In this document: positions 7,934 through 14,181 of the stretch, one piece after another
How positions within the stretch are numbered: the first letter of the stretch is position 1
Layout: every line of letters begins with the position of its first letter
Notes under the pieces: generated by a model
The model's database searches: none
The model's input: the letters and a program-made list of their open reading frames with translations, nothing else
What the model was told of the DNA's origin: nothing
Translations under genes and position numbers: made by a program
DNA from: Bacteroidota bacterium
Lineage (GTDB): Bacteria; Bacteroidota; Rhodothermia; Rhodothermales; JAAAOL01
Assembly (NCBI GenBank): GCA_009908885.1
Contig: JAAAOL010000046.1
Span: 1 to 14,285, forward strand
Direction: 5' to 3'
DNA length: 14,285 nucleotides

Positions 7934-7946
7934 GTTTCGCCGAAAC
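7934..7946. promoter_or_regulatory. Short palindrome before alanine dehydrogenase gene
   Basis: GTTTCG-C-CGAAAC is a perfect 6+6 palindrome with a one-base centre, 42 bp before the ald start and right after the methyltransferase stop. It sits where a regulator could bind if a promoter lies in the 57-bp gap. A -10-like TATCTT follows at 7950. The unit is too small to be a terminator. Function is a guess. Confidence 0.3.
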
Positions 7947-7988
7947 CTGTATCTTATACCACTTCTTTCGTTCTGGCAGCCACTACCT

Positions 7989-9209
7989 ATGGAAATCCCC
8001 GCTCTACAAGGGCTGGCGCTCGAACGCGGCCTGATGACGATGGAACAGCCGCTCTCGACGCAGGACCAGCACAAGTCGCTCCGCATCGGTGTCCCCCGTG
8101 AGATCTCGAACGAGGAGCGGCGTGTGGCGCTGGCGCCTAGCGGCGTCGCCGCCCTCGCTGCGAACGGCCACGAGGTGTACGTCGAAAGCAACGCGGGCGA
8201 GCAGGCCCACTTCTCTGACGATCTCTACTCGGACGCAGGCGGGGAGATCGTGCTCACGCCGGAAGACCTCTACAGCAAGAGCGAGCTCATCATCAAGGTG
8301 GGGCCGCCCGTGGGGGACGAACTGGAGCTCGTCCAGCCCAAGCAGGTGCTCATGTCGGCCCTCCATCTGGGCAATACGACGCCGGACTTCCTGCGGCACC
8401 TCCAGCAACTCGGCATCACCGGGATCGGCTTCGAGTTCATCCGCGACTCCGACGGCACGTTCCCCATCGTGCGCATGATGCATGAGATCATGGGCTCGCT
8501 CGCGGTGCAGATCGCCGCCCGGTACCTGGAGAGCGGTGAGGGCGGCAAGGGGGTCATGCTGGGAGGCATCTCCGGCGTGCCGCCATCCACCATCGTCATC
8601 CTGGGCGCGGGCGTCGTGGGTGAGTGGGCAGCGCGGACGGCCCTCGGCTTCGGCGCGCACGTGATCGTCCTCGACAGTGACCTGGGTTCGCTACGGACGC
8701 TGGAGCACTTCCTGGACCGGCGCATCACGACGGCGATGGCCACCTCGCAATACATTCAGCAGGCCGTGCTCTCCGCCGACGTCGTCATCGGCGCGATGAT
8801 GACGGACGGGCAGCGCTCGCCCATGCTCGTCACCGAGGAGATGGTGGCCAGCATGCGGCCGGGCTCGGTCATCGTGGATGCGGTCATCGATCAGGGCGGG
8901 TGCATCGAGACGAGCCGTCCCACGACGCACTCCAAGCCGACGTTCCGCCTGCACGACGTCATCCACTACTGCGTGCCCAACATGCCGTCCAACGCGGCGC
9001 ACACGGCCACGTACGCGCTGACCAACGTGCTCGTCCCGTACCTGCTACAGATCGGCGAGGTGGGCTCCATCAACGAGGCGCTCTGGCGCAACGAGGGCCT
9101 GCGCAACGGCACCTACGTTTACCGGCGGCACCTGACCAAGAAGAGCCTCGCCACGATGTTTAACATGCCCCATCGCGACATCGAATTGCTCATCGCGTCG
9201 GGAATTTAG
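7989..9209 (+). CDS. ald: Alanine dehydrogenase (AlaDh/PNT family)
   Basis: This 406-residue enzyme would interconvert L-alanine and pyruvate plus ammonia with NAD. The N-terminal catalytic domain starts at SLRIGVPREISNEERRVAL (30-48). It includes Lys103 in IIKVGPP and His126 in ALHLG, matching the usual substrate-binding and catalytic residues. ILGAGVVGEWAARTALGFGAHVIVLD at about 204-229 is the Rossmann NAD site, and DQGGCIETSRPTTHSKP follows at 301-317 with catalytic Asp301. HYCVPNMPS (327-335) differs from the classical HYCVANMPG. Together with the roughly 29-residue N-terminal extension, this points to the longer Bacteroidota-type branch rather than the roughly 370-residue enzymes. Proteins of this branch are sometimes labelled transhydrogenase alpha subunit, but no membrane or beta-subunit gene is nearby. 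In-frame Met16 and Met18 are alternative starts. Confidence 0.92.
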   Translation: MEIPALQGLALERGLMTMEQPLSTQDQHKSLRIGVPREISNEERRVALAPSGVAALAANGHEVYVESNAGEQAHFSDDLYSDAGGEIVLTPEDLYSKSELIIKVGPPVGDELELVQPKQVLMSALHLGNTTPDFLRHLQQLGITGIGFEFIRDSDGTFPIVRMMHEIMGSLAVQIAARYLESGEGGKGVMLGGISGVPPSTIVILGAGVVGEWAARTALGFGAHVIVLDSDLGSLRTLEHFLDRRITTAMATSQYIQQAVLSADVVIGAMMTDGQRSPMLVTEEMVASMRPGSVIVDAVIDQGGCIETSRPTTHSKPTFRLHDVIHYCVPNMPSNAAHTATYALTNVLVPYLLQIGEVGSINEALWRNEGLRNGTYVYRRHLTKKSLATMFNMPHRDIELLIASGI

Positions 9210-9253
9210 TATGTTATCCAGGCCGTCGTTCTGTTCACCGCAACCTGTCGGCC

Positions 9254-9490
9254 ATGCACCCCATCGACCGAGCCCTCCAACCCGGAAGTGGATGGCGCAT
9301 CGTTCTCGGTCTGATGATCGTGCTGTTTTTCGTCACGTACGCCTTCGTCGCACCTGAACACCGCTTCGCGTCCTTCTTCGTGGTGATTCTCTGCGGAGGA
9401 GGAACCTGGCGGCACTACGTACTGTGGCGTCGGCTGCGAGATCAAGACGGTCTCGAACTGCTGGGTACGGACCCGGGCGGGTCCGTGTAG
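9254..9490 (+). CDS. Small two-helix membrane protein
   Basis: This hypothetical protein of 78 residues has no recognised family. Residues 1-13 are polar, about 14-33 (WRIVLGLMIVLFFVTYAFVA) and about 38-55 (FASFFVVILCGGGTWRHYVL) look like two membrane helices, and the tail RRLRDQDGLELLGTDPGG is charged. By the positive-inside rule the Arg-rich tail would be cytoplasmic. The gene starts 44 bp after ald, with no Shine-Dalgarno but TTGCTC (9186-9191) and TATGTT (9210-9215) as a weak promoter pair. Its last codons overlap a GC-rich hairpin (9467-9486). Codon composition is like the neighbours, which supports a real gene, but only similarity searching would prove it. Confidence 0.6.
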   Translation: MHPIDRALQPGSGWRIVLGLMIVLFFVTYAFVAPEHRFASFFVVILCGGGTWRHYVLWRRLRDQDGLELLGTDPGGSV

Positions 9491-9543
9491 TGAGGAGCAT
9501 CCTGATATCAGGCCTCGATGGCTCCTCACGTCCGGGTTCGGAC
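9467..9543 (+). other. Cluster of three consecutive hairpins
   Basis: Three perfect inverted repeats follow one another: 9467-9474 with 9479-9486 (8 bp, 4-nt loop, overlapping the end of the preceding gene); 9490-9498 with 9521-9529 (9 bp), which encloses a perfect 12-bp palindrome CCTGATATCAGG at 9501-9512; and 9530-9534 with 9539-9543 (5 bp, 4-nt loop). There is no T run after any of them, so a classic intrinsic terminator is not supported. They may form a structured 3' end or a regulatory or small RNA. Confidence 0.6.
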
Positions 9544-9590
9544 AGCTATTGCGTAGATGGGTATGACGCGATGACCTACATCGCTTCAAT

Positions 9591-9620
9591 TTGTCGCATA
9601 TAACAACGTGCGACTATTCT
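9591..9620 (+). promoter_or_regulatory. Putative promoter of the DUF5684-like gene
   Basis: TTGTCG (9591-9596) and TATTCT (9615-9620) are separated by 18 bp, a sigma-70-like arrangement. A small hairpin (GCGAT 9568-9572 with ATCGC 9580-9584) lies just upstream. The expected leader would be about 30 nt and would contain the strong Shine-Dalgarno at 9645. Confidence 0.4.
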
Positions 9621-9644
9621 GTCACCTATCGCTCTCATCACATC

Positions 9645-9652
9645 AAGGAGGT
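9645..9652 (+). promoter_or_regulatory. Strong Shine-Dalgarno AAGGAGGT
   Basis: AAGGAGGT lies 5 nt before the ATG at 9658 and fixes that start. It stands out because nearly every other gene in the window lacks a recognisable Shine-Dalgarno, which suggests unusually high or specially controlled translation. Confidence 0.8.
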
Positions 9653-9657
9653 CAACG

Positions 9658-10080
9658 ATGACGCCACTGTTTACTCTCGCTGCCGCCATGCCGCAGGAAG
9701 GCCCGTCCGGCTTTATGGGCGTGCTCCTCGGGCTGGTCTATCTCGGCATTATCGTGCTGATGATCGCCAGCCTGTGGAAGGTGTTCGAGAAGGCCGGGGA
9801 GGACGGCTGGAAGGCCATCATTCCGATCTACAACCTGTACATCATCCTCAAGATCGTCGGGCGTCCGGGATGGTGGCTCATCCTCTTCCTGATTCCCTTA
9901 GTTAACTTTATCGTCCTCATTGTCATGAACGTGGACCTGGCCAAGTCCTTCGGGAAGGGCATCGGCTATGGTCTGGGACTGGCGTTCCTCGGTATCATCT
10001 TTATTCCGATGCTCGGCTTCGGCGATGCGCAGTATCAGGGCCCTTCGGCAGCAGGCGGCGACGTGCAGTTCGCCACGTAG
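9658..10080 (+). CDS. DUF5684-like membrane protein
   Basis: This 140-residue multi-pass membrane protein belongs to a family of unknown function. A first helix spans about 19-39 (FMGVLLGLVYLGIIVLMIASL). The conserved block WKVFEKAGEDGWKAIIPIYNLYIILKIVGRPGWWLIL follows at about 40-76, then two further helices at about 73-92 and 103-120. NVDLAKSFGKGIGYGLGLAFLG between them is also characteristic. The tail GDAQYQGPSAAGGDVQFAT is soluble. The EKAG-x-x-GW-x-AIIPIYN motif is typical of DUF5684 proteins and also resembles a region near signal peptidases. No catalytic residues are visible. It is flanked by its own probable promoter, a strong Shine-Dalgarno and a terminator-like hairpin, so it appears to be a single-gene, well-translated unit. 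Confidence 0.85.
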   Translation: MTPLFTLAAAMPQEGPSGFMGVLLGLVYLGIIVLMIASLWKVFEKAGEDGWKAIIPIYNLYIILKIVGRPGWWLILFLIPLVNFIVLIVMNVDLAKSFGKGIGYGLGLAFLGIIFIPMLGFGDAQYQGPSAAGGDVQFAT

Positions 10081-10110
10081 GTCTCGCACCTATACCATCA
10101 GGAGATGCTC

Positions 10111-10148
10111 CAGAGTGCCCACGTCCCCTCGGGGAGGTGGGCACTCTG
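10111..10148 (+). terminator. Terminator-like hairpin after DUF5684-like gene
   Basis: A perfect 12-bp inverted repeat (CAGAGTGCCCAC 10111-10122 with GTGGGCACTCTG 10137-10148) encloses a further CCCC/GGGG pairing. It lies 30 bp beyond the stop. The following T run is weak (ACGTTTC), so termination efficiency is uncertain, but position and stem strength favour a terminator before hutU. Confidence 0.7.
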
Positions 10149-10166
10149 ACGTTTCAGCGCTCTCGG

Positions 10167-10195
10167 TTGCATTTGCACCGGGTGCTGAGCATACT
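10167..10195 (+). promoter_or_regulatory. Putative hutU promoter
   Basis: TTGCAT (10167-10172) and CATACT (10190-10195) with a 17-bp spacer fit a sigma-70-like promoter. Transcription would begin near 10202. That makes an upstream GTG start at 10202 unlikely and supports ATG 10232. Confidence 0.4.
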
Positions 10196-10231
10196 GCGTA
10201 GGTGATCCCCTCCACACGATGCCTCGACACT

Positions 10232-11893
10232 ATGGACACCGCGACGCCGACCGTCCGCGCCCCGCGCGGCACGACGCTCCGCTGCAAGGGCTGGCACCAG
10301 GAAGCCGCCCTCCGCATGCTGATGAACAACTTGGACCCGGAGGTCGCCGAGATCCCGGAGAAGCTGGTCGTCTATGGCGGCACCGGGAAAGCAGCCCGCA
10401 ACTGGGATTGCTACCATAAGATCGTCGAGACCCTGCAGCGGCTGGAGAACGACGAGACGCTGCTCGTGCAGAGCGGCAAGCCGGTGGGCGTTTTTCGGAC
10501 GCACGAAGAGGCGCCGCGCGTGCTCATCGCCAACAGCCACCTCGTGCCCCGCTGGGCCACCTGGGACGAGTTTCGTCGCCTCGAAGCGATGGGACTCACG
10601 ATGTACGGCCAGATGACGGCGGGCTCGTGGATCTACATCGGCACGCAGGGCATCCTGCAGGGCACGTTCGAGACGTTCGCCGAGTGCGCGCGCCAGCACT
10701 TCGGCGGGACGCTGGAGGGGCGGCTCGTCGTGACGGCAGGCCTCGGCGGCATGGGCGGGGCACAGCCACTGGCGGCCACCATGAACGGCGGGGCCTTTCT
10801 GGGCGTGGAAGTCGATCCCCGCCGGATCGAGCGGCGCGTGGCGACGGGCTACTGCGACCGGATGGTGACCGACCTGGACGAGGCGCTGGACCTGGTGCTG
10901 GACGCCAAGGCGAACGGCGAGGCGCTCTCGGTCGGCCTGCTCGGCAACATCGCCGACGTGCTGCCCGCGCTGGTGGAGCGGGGCGTGGTGCCGGACGTGC
11001 TGACCGACCAGACGGCGGCGCACGACCTGCGCGAAGGCTACATCCCCCGCGGCTATACGGTGGACGAAGCCGCTACCTTCCGGGCCGACGATCCGGAGGG
11101 CTACGACGCCGCCGTGCTCGACAGCATGCAGCGCCATGTTCGTGCGATGCTGGACTTGCAGGACGTAGGCGCCATCACGTTCGACTACGGCAACAACCTG
11201 CGCGGGCAGGTGGCGGACCACCGGGGCATGACCGAGGCGTTCGACATCCCCGGCTTCGTCCCGGCCTTCATCCGCCCGCTCTTCTGCAAAGGAGCCGGGC
11301 CGTTCCGCTGGGCGGCCCTCTCCGGCAACCCTGACGACATCGCCGCGACCGATGCCGCCGTGCTGGAGGCGTTTCCCGAAAAAGAGGCGCTCGGGCGTTG
11401 GATCCGGCAGGCGCAGGAGAAAGTGCCCTTCCAGGGGCTCCCGTCCCGCATCTGCTGGCTGGAGTACGGCGAGCGGGCCGAGATGGGCGCGCGCTTCAAC
11501 TGGCTCGTCGAGACGGGCAAGGTCGAGGCGCCGCTCGTCATCGGGCGCGACCACCTCGACAGCGGCTCCGTCGCCTCGCCCAACCGCGAGACCGAGGGCA
11601 TGCAAGACGGCAGCGACGCCATCGCCGACTGGCCGCTGCTCAACGCGATGCTCAACACGGCCTGCGGCGCGTCCTGGGTGAGCCTGCACCACGGCGGCGG
11701 CGTGGGCATCGGCTACTCCATCCACGCGGGCATGGTGTGCGTGGCCGATGGCACGGAGCAGGCCGCCCGGCGCCTGGAGCGCGTCCTCACCGCCGATCCA
11801 GGCACCGGCGTCATGCGCCACGCCGACGCGGGCTACGACCTCGCCGTCGAGACGGCCCACGAGCGCGGCGTGGACCTGCCCATGATCGAATGA
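10232..11893 (+). CDS. hutU: Urocanate hydratase (urocanase)
   Basis: This 553-residue cytosolic enzyme performs the second step of histidine degradation, converting urocanate plus water to imidazolonepropionate, with tightly bound NAD as electrophile. Motifs seen are YGGTGKAARNWDCY at 48-61, TAGLGGMGGAQPLAATMNGG at about 168-187 (NAD binding), FCKGAGPFRW at 351-360, and FQGLPSRICW at 400-409. The last is the urocanase signature with catalytic Cys408, equivalent to Cys410 of the Pseudomonas enzyme. HHGGGVGIGYSIHAG follows near the C-terminus. Length and all signature blocks are intact. The ATG at 10232 is preferred over a GTG at 10202, which would coincide with the predicted transcript start and add 10 unconserved residues. 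No hutH, hutI or hutG lies within the window, so the rest of the pathway must be elsewhere. Confidence 0.97.
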   Translation: MDTATPTVRAPRGTTLRCKGWHQEAALRMLMNNLDPEVAEIPEKLVVYGGTGKAARNWDCYHKIVETLQRLENDETLLVQSGKPVGVFRTHEEAPRVLIANSHLVPRWATWDEFRRLEAMGLTMYGQMTAGSWIYIGTQGILQGTFETFAECARQHFGGTLEGRLVVTAGLGGMGGAQPLAATMNGGAFLGVEVDPRRIERRVATGYCDRMVTDLDEALDLVLDAKANGEALSVGLLGNIADVLPALVERGVVPDVLTDQTAAHDLREGYIPRGYTVDEAATFRADDPEGYDAAVLDSMQRHVRAMLDLQDVGAITFDYGNNLRGQVADHRGMTEAFDIPGFVPAFIRPLFCKGAGPFRWAALSGNPDDIAATDAAVLEAFPEKEALGRWIRQAQEKVPFQGLPSRICWLEYGERAEMGARFNWLVETGKVEAPLVIGRDHLDSGSVASPNRETEGMQDGSDAIADWPLLNAMLNTACGASWVSLHHGGGVGIGYSIHAGMVCVADGTEQAARRLERVLTADPGTGVMRHADAGYDLAVETAHERGVDLPMIE

Positions 11894-11988
11894 CTCGTAG
11901 CTCTGGGTCGTGCACAGCAACCTCGTACGCCGGTCGGGCGTGCAACCGAAGTCAACTATTGCACCGTCTGCACAGTAACGCGTCGATC
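11894..11988. other. Intergenic region between hutU and antitoxin gene
   Basis: These 95 bp contain one hairpin (GTACGCC 11925-11931 with GGCGTGC 11937-11943, one G-T wobble, 5-nt loop) without a T run, a possible weak hutU terminator. No clear promoter box for the antitoxin gene is seen. Confidence 0.4.
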
Positions 11989-12198
11989 ATGAAAGCGTAT
12001 CGTATCACGAAGCAAATGACCGCAACGGGAGCCTTGCACCTCGATGGTCTGCCGTTCGCGCCGGGTGAGTACGTCGAGGTAATCGTGCTCCCCAGTGCGC
12101 AGGAGGAACGAGAGCTTCCATCCCTGGGCGGAACGCTGAAGCGCTACGACCGCCCGACCGACCCCGTCGCCGCTGAGGATTGGGACGCGCTGCAATGA
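11989..12198 (+). CDS. Putative VapB/AbrB-like antitoxin (orphan)
   Basis: This 69-residue protein begins with a beta-rich segment MKAYRITKQMTATGALHLDGLPFAPGEYVEVIVLP (1-35), like the swapped-hairpin DNA-binding folds of AbrB/VapB-type antitoxins. It ends in an acidic tail LGGTLKRYDRPTDPVAAEDWDALQ (46-69) of the kind that wraps around a PIN toxin. I know this layout from small genes preceding PIN-domain toxin genes, but the family assignment is by pattern, not search. Its stop overlaps an ATG (ATGA, 12195-12198), exactly as in antitoxin-toxin pairs. The frame that follows is broken after about a dozen codons (see 12195-12235), so the antitoxin appears to have lost its toxin. GC content still matches the chromosomal neighbours on the left. 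Confidence 0.65.
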   Translation: MKAYRITKQMTATGALHLDGLPFAPGEYVEVIVLPSAQEERELPSLGGTLKRYDRPTDPVAAEDWDALQ

Positions 12199-12235
12199 TT
12201 TTGTCGATACGCGCATCATGTTCGATCTGTGCTGA
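12195..12235 (+). pseudogene. Possible remnant of a PIN-domain toxin gene
   Basis: The ATG overlapping the antitoxin stop opens a frame of 19 codons (MILSIRASCSICAERKYSI) that ends at 12254. If one G is restored between 12203 and 12204, the sequence reads MILVDTRIMFDLC and then a stop at 12233-12235. MILVDT is a classic N-terminus of PIN toxins, containing the first catalytic Asp. The simplest reading is a VapC-like gene with a one-base deletion, cut off where the low-GC cassette begins. No further toxin sequence is found up to 12254 or after the cassette. The match rests on only 12 codons, so chance cannot be excluded. Confidence 0.4.
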
Positions 12236-12254
12236 ACGTAAGTATAGTATTTAG

Positions 12255-13385
12255 ATGATAGATCACGTCACATTATCCAATTTCAAAAGCCACGAGACAA
12301 CTACGCTGGACTTGTCTCGCCTTACCGTACTGGTCGGTCCTAATGGTTCGGGAAAGACCAGTGTGCTCCAGGCCCTTCATCTCATGTTGAAAGCGGTTGA
12401 CACAGAACTGAACACATTTCTCTCCTGGAACGAAGTGAAGGAGTGGGCCTATGGCTCAGAAGTTGAATTCGCTTTGGATCTCCGAGGAACACAATTGGCC
12501 AATGCATCGGAGGAATGGCATCTAGTCCTAAACCTGATGGATTCTCCGTCTGAGGCTATCTTGAAGTGGAAATGGCGGAATTCTACAGACAGTTTAACCG
12601 GGTCCGGTGTATGGGAGAATGCGTGGAGTAACCTGATGGGTATGCGTGGAAGTGAATTCAGCGAAGTGGTGGGAGGCGTCCAGTATTTGAAGATGAACGC
12701 CAAACGGCTCGGCCAACCATCACTAAGTAAACAGGTTCCTCCTCAAATAGAAGAGGATGGCTTTGGTCTGGCTTCGGTTATCGGGTATATGCTAACCTAT
12801 GAGAACGAAAGGATTGACCAAGTACTGTCTTCTATACAGCAGGTGATAGCAAACGTTGAAAAAGTCAGGGTCCGGCCTAAAGTATTGGAGGTTAAGGAGG
12901 AGCGAATTCTAAATATTGAGGGCTCATACATATCTGTGCCCGAAGGAAGAACGGAGCGGTTCGACGAACTAGTCTTCGACGTTAAGGGTGCCCAGCGATT
13001 GCCTGCGAGCGTTATGAGCGAGGGAACGCTAATTGCTACGGCCCTGATTGCAGTGTTGGAGAGTTCTAGTTGTCCAAAGGTGTTATTGCTTGATGACATA
13101 GAGCAGGGATTACATCCGAAGGCGCAGCGGGAACTGGTTCAGCAGTTGAATAGAATCATGGAAGAGCGACCCGAACTCCAGATCGTTGCGACTACGCATT
13201 CCCCTTATATCGTTGACGAGTTAGAACCGGAAGAAGTGGTGCTATTAGCCTTAAATGCTGAGGGTAGTTCTGAAGTGAAACGGCTTAGCGATCATCCGCG
13301 AGCCGGAGAAGCCCTGGAGGTTCTTACGACGGGTGAATTTTGGAGTGCTGAGGGAGAAGAGTGGGTTCTCAACCGTGGACAATAG
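12255..13385 (+). CDS. AAA family (ABC/OLD-type) ATPase, putative defence protein
   Basis: This 376-residue SMC/ABC-like ATPase belongs to the AAA_15/AAA_21 group. MIDHVTLSNFKSHE (1-14) is the typical first strand. Other features are Walker A GPNGSGKTS at 28-36, a divergent insertion at about 50-240 probably with coiled helices, an ABC signature-like SVMSEGTLIATAL at 252-264, Walker B VLLLDDIEQGLHP at 276-288 and a switch His in TTHSPYIVDEL at 313-323. The usual catalytic DE of Walker B is DD here, with Glu283 nearby. There is no C-terminal TOPRIM domain as in OLD or GajA, but the next gene supplies a TOPRIM-like protein. GC is near 50 percent in sample lines (30/60 at 12481, 28/60 at 12841) against 45/60 in hutU, which suggests horizontal acquisition. 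A TATAGT at 12243-12248 just before the ATG could give a leaderless transcript. Defence is inferred from architecture. Confidence 0.85.
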   Translation: MIDHVTLSNFKSHETTTLDLSRLTVLVGPNGSGKTSVLQALHLMLKAVDTELNTFLSWNEVKEWAYGSEVEFALDLRGTQLANASEEWHLVLNLMDSPSEAILKWKWRNSTDSLTGSGVWENAWSNLMGMRGSEFSEVVGGVQYLKMNAKRLGQPSLSKQVPPQIEEDGFGLASVIGYMLTYENERIDQVLSSIQQVIANVEKVRVRPKVLEVKEERILNIEGSYISVPEGRTERFDELVFDVKGAQRLPASVMSEGTLIATALIAVLESSSCPKVLLLDDIEQGLHPKAQRELVQQLNRIMEERPELQIVATTHSPYIVDELEPEEVVLLALNAEGSSEVKRLSDHPRAGEALEVLTTGEFWSAEGEEWVLNRGQ

Positions 13386-14127
13386 GCCGGTGGAGGTTGT
13401 TATTGTATCCGAAGCTGCCCCTGACGCGAAAATGGCGTGCGATCTGGCGGATCGCGTGTTTGTCGAAAGAGGTCCGATGTGGCTGGACGACTTCCAACTT
13501 GAATACCAGAGAACGTGGTCAGGAATTGAGGCGGGGCATGCCTTTACGAAGTGGGCCGACGTGAAACGACTATACACTCAGTACCGCTTACCTCGATATT
13601 TAGGACACCTGAATTCTGGGAGGTCAGGTAGTATCGATTCAGCACAAGGGCGGAAGGCCCTTCTCCTCATTCGAAAGGAGGCTGAGAACAGAGCAATCCG
13701 AGCAGCCATTCTCATGCGCGATGCCGACAACCAGCCAGAGCGGAGGAAAGGTCTGATTCAGGCGAGAAGGCAGTTTGAAAGAGAAGAGCTGCGTGTCGTG
13801 GTGGGCGTTGCCATTCCGAACAGAGAAGCGTGGGTTCTAAATGGATTTCTGCCAACCGATGATCGGGAGCATGCACTCGTTGCCGATTTTCGCCGAGAGC
13901 TGGGGTTTCATCCGTGCGAAGATGCTGACCGGCTAACTGCGACACACAAGACGGATAAAAAGAGTGCAAAGCGAGTACTCCGGGTGCTCGTCGCGGAGTC
14001 TGCAGAAAGAGAAGCGAGTTGCTGGAAGCAGACCCCTCTGGAGCGTTTGGTTGAGCGAGGTGCTGAAACGGGGCTGCGTGATTTTCTCAGCGAAGTTGAG
14101 GAAGTGCTGCTACCACTGCTCGTCTAG
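13375..14127 (+). CDS. TOPRIM/DUF4276-like putative nuclease, ATPase partner
   Basis: This protein of about 250 residues has no confident family. With the GTG at 13375 as start, residues 6-20 (PVEVVIVSEAAPDAK) form a first strand ending in Glu13, with Asp17 close by. Residues 109-118 (AAILMRDAD) give a strand followed by Asp116-x-Asp118. Residues 141-157 (VVVGVAIPNREAWVLNG) contain Glu151. Glu, then D-x-D, then an acidic residue is the order of the metal-binding residues of TOPRIM folds, and PNREAW recalls DUF4276 and related proteins. LTATHKTDKKSAKRVLRVL at 187-205 is basic. The frame overlaps the ATPase end by 11 bp. GTG 13333 and GTG 13390 are other possible starts, none with a Shine-Dalgarno. 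Such coupling implies a complex. A nuclease effector is inferred, and GC (32/60 at 13621) remains below the host level. Confidence 0.7.
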   Translation: MDNRPVEVVIVSEAAPDAKMACDLADRVFVERGPMWLDDFQLEYQRTWSGIEAGHAFTKWADVKRLYTQYRLPRYLGHLNSGRSGSIDSAQGRKALLLIRKEAENRAIRAAILMRDADNQPERRKGLIQARRQFEREELRVVVGVAIPNREAWVLNGFLPTDDREHALVADFRRELGFHPCEDADRLTATHKTDKKSAKRVLRVLVAESAEREASCWKQTPLERLVERGAETGLRDFLSEVEEVLLPLLV

Positions 14128-14181
14128 GTGGTCCTGGGCAGGGTGTCTGATGGCATCTAAAACATAGGAACGAATTTGACC
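14128..14181. other. Gap after the low-GC cassette
   Basis: These 54 bp separate the cassette from the next host-like gene. No hairpin terminator and no remaining piece of a PIN toxin gene is seen. The composition shifts back to host-like just beyond it, so the right junction of the insertion probably lies here or close by. Confidence 0.4.

Noticed and set aside
10154..11920. Minus-strand frame of 588 codons
   Set aside because: Antisense shadow of hutU. The plus strand carries the complete urocanase signature.
11398..12198. Antitoxin as part of a 266-codon protein starting inside hutU
   Set aside because: The first two thirds is an out-of-frame reading of hutU rich in Arg/Ala/Pro. The ATG at 11989 begins the antitoxin-like sequence.
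12255..14127. Septu, Gabija or retron assignment
   Set aside because: No HNH partner, no UvrD-like helicase, no fused TOPRIM domain and no reverse transcriptase or msr/msd-like repeat are seen, so only a general ATPase plus TOPRIM-like description is supported.
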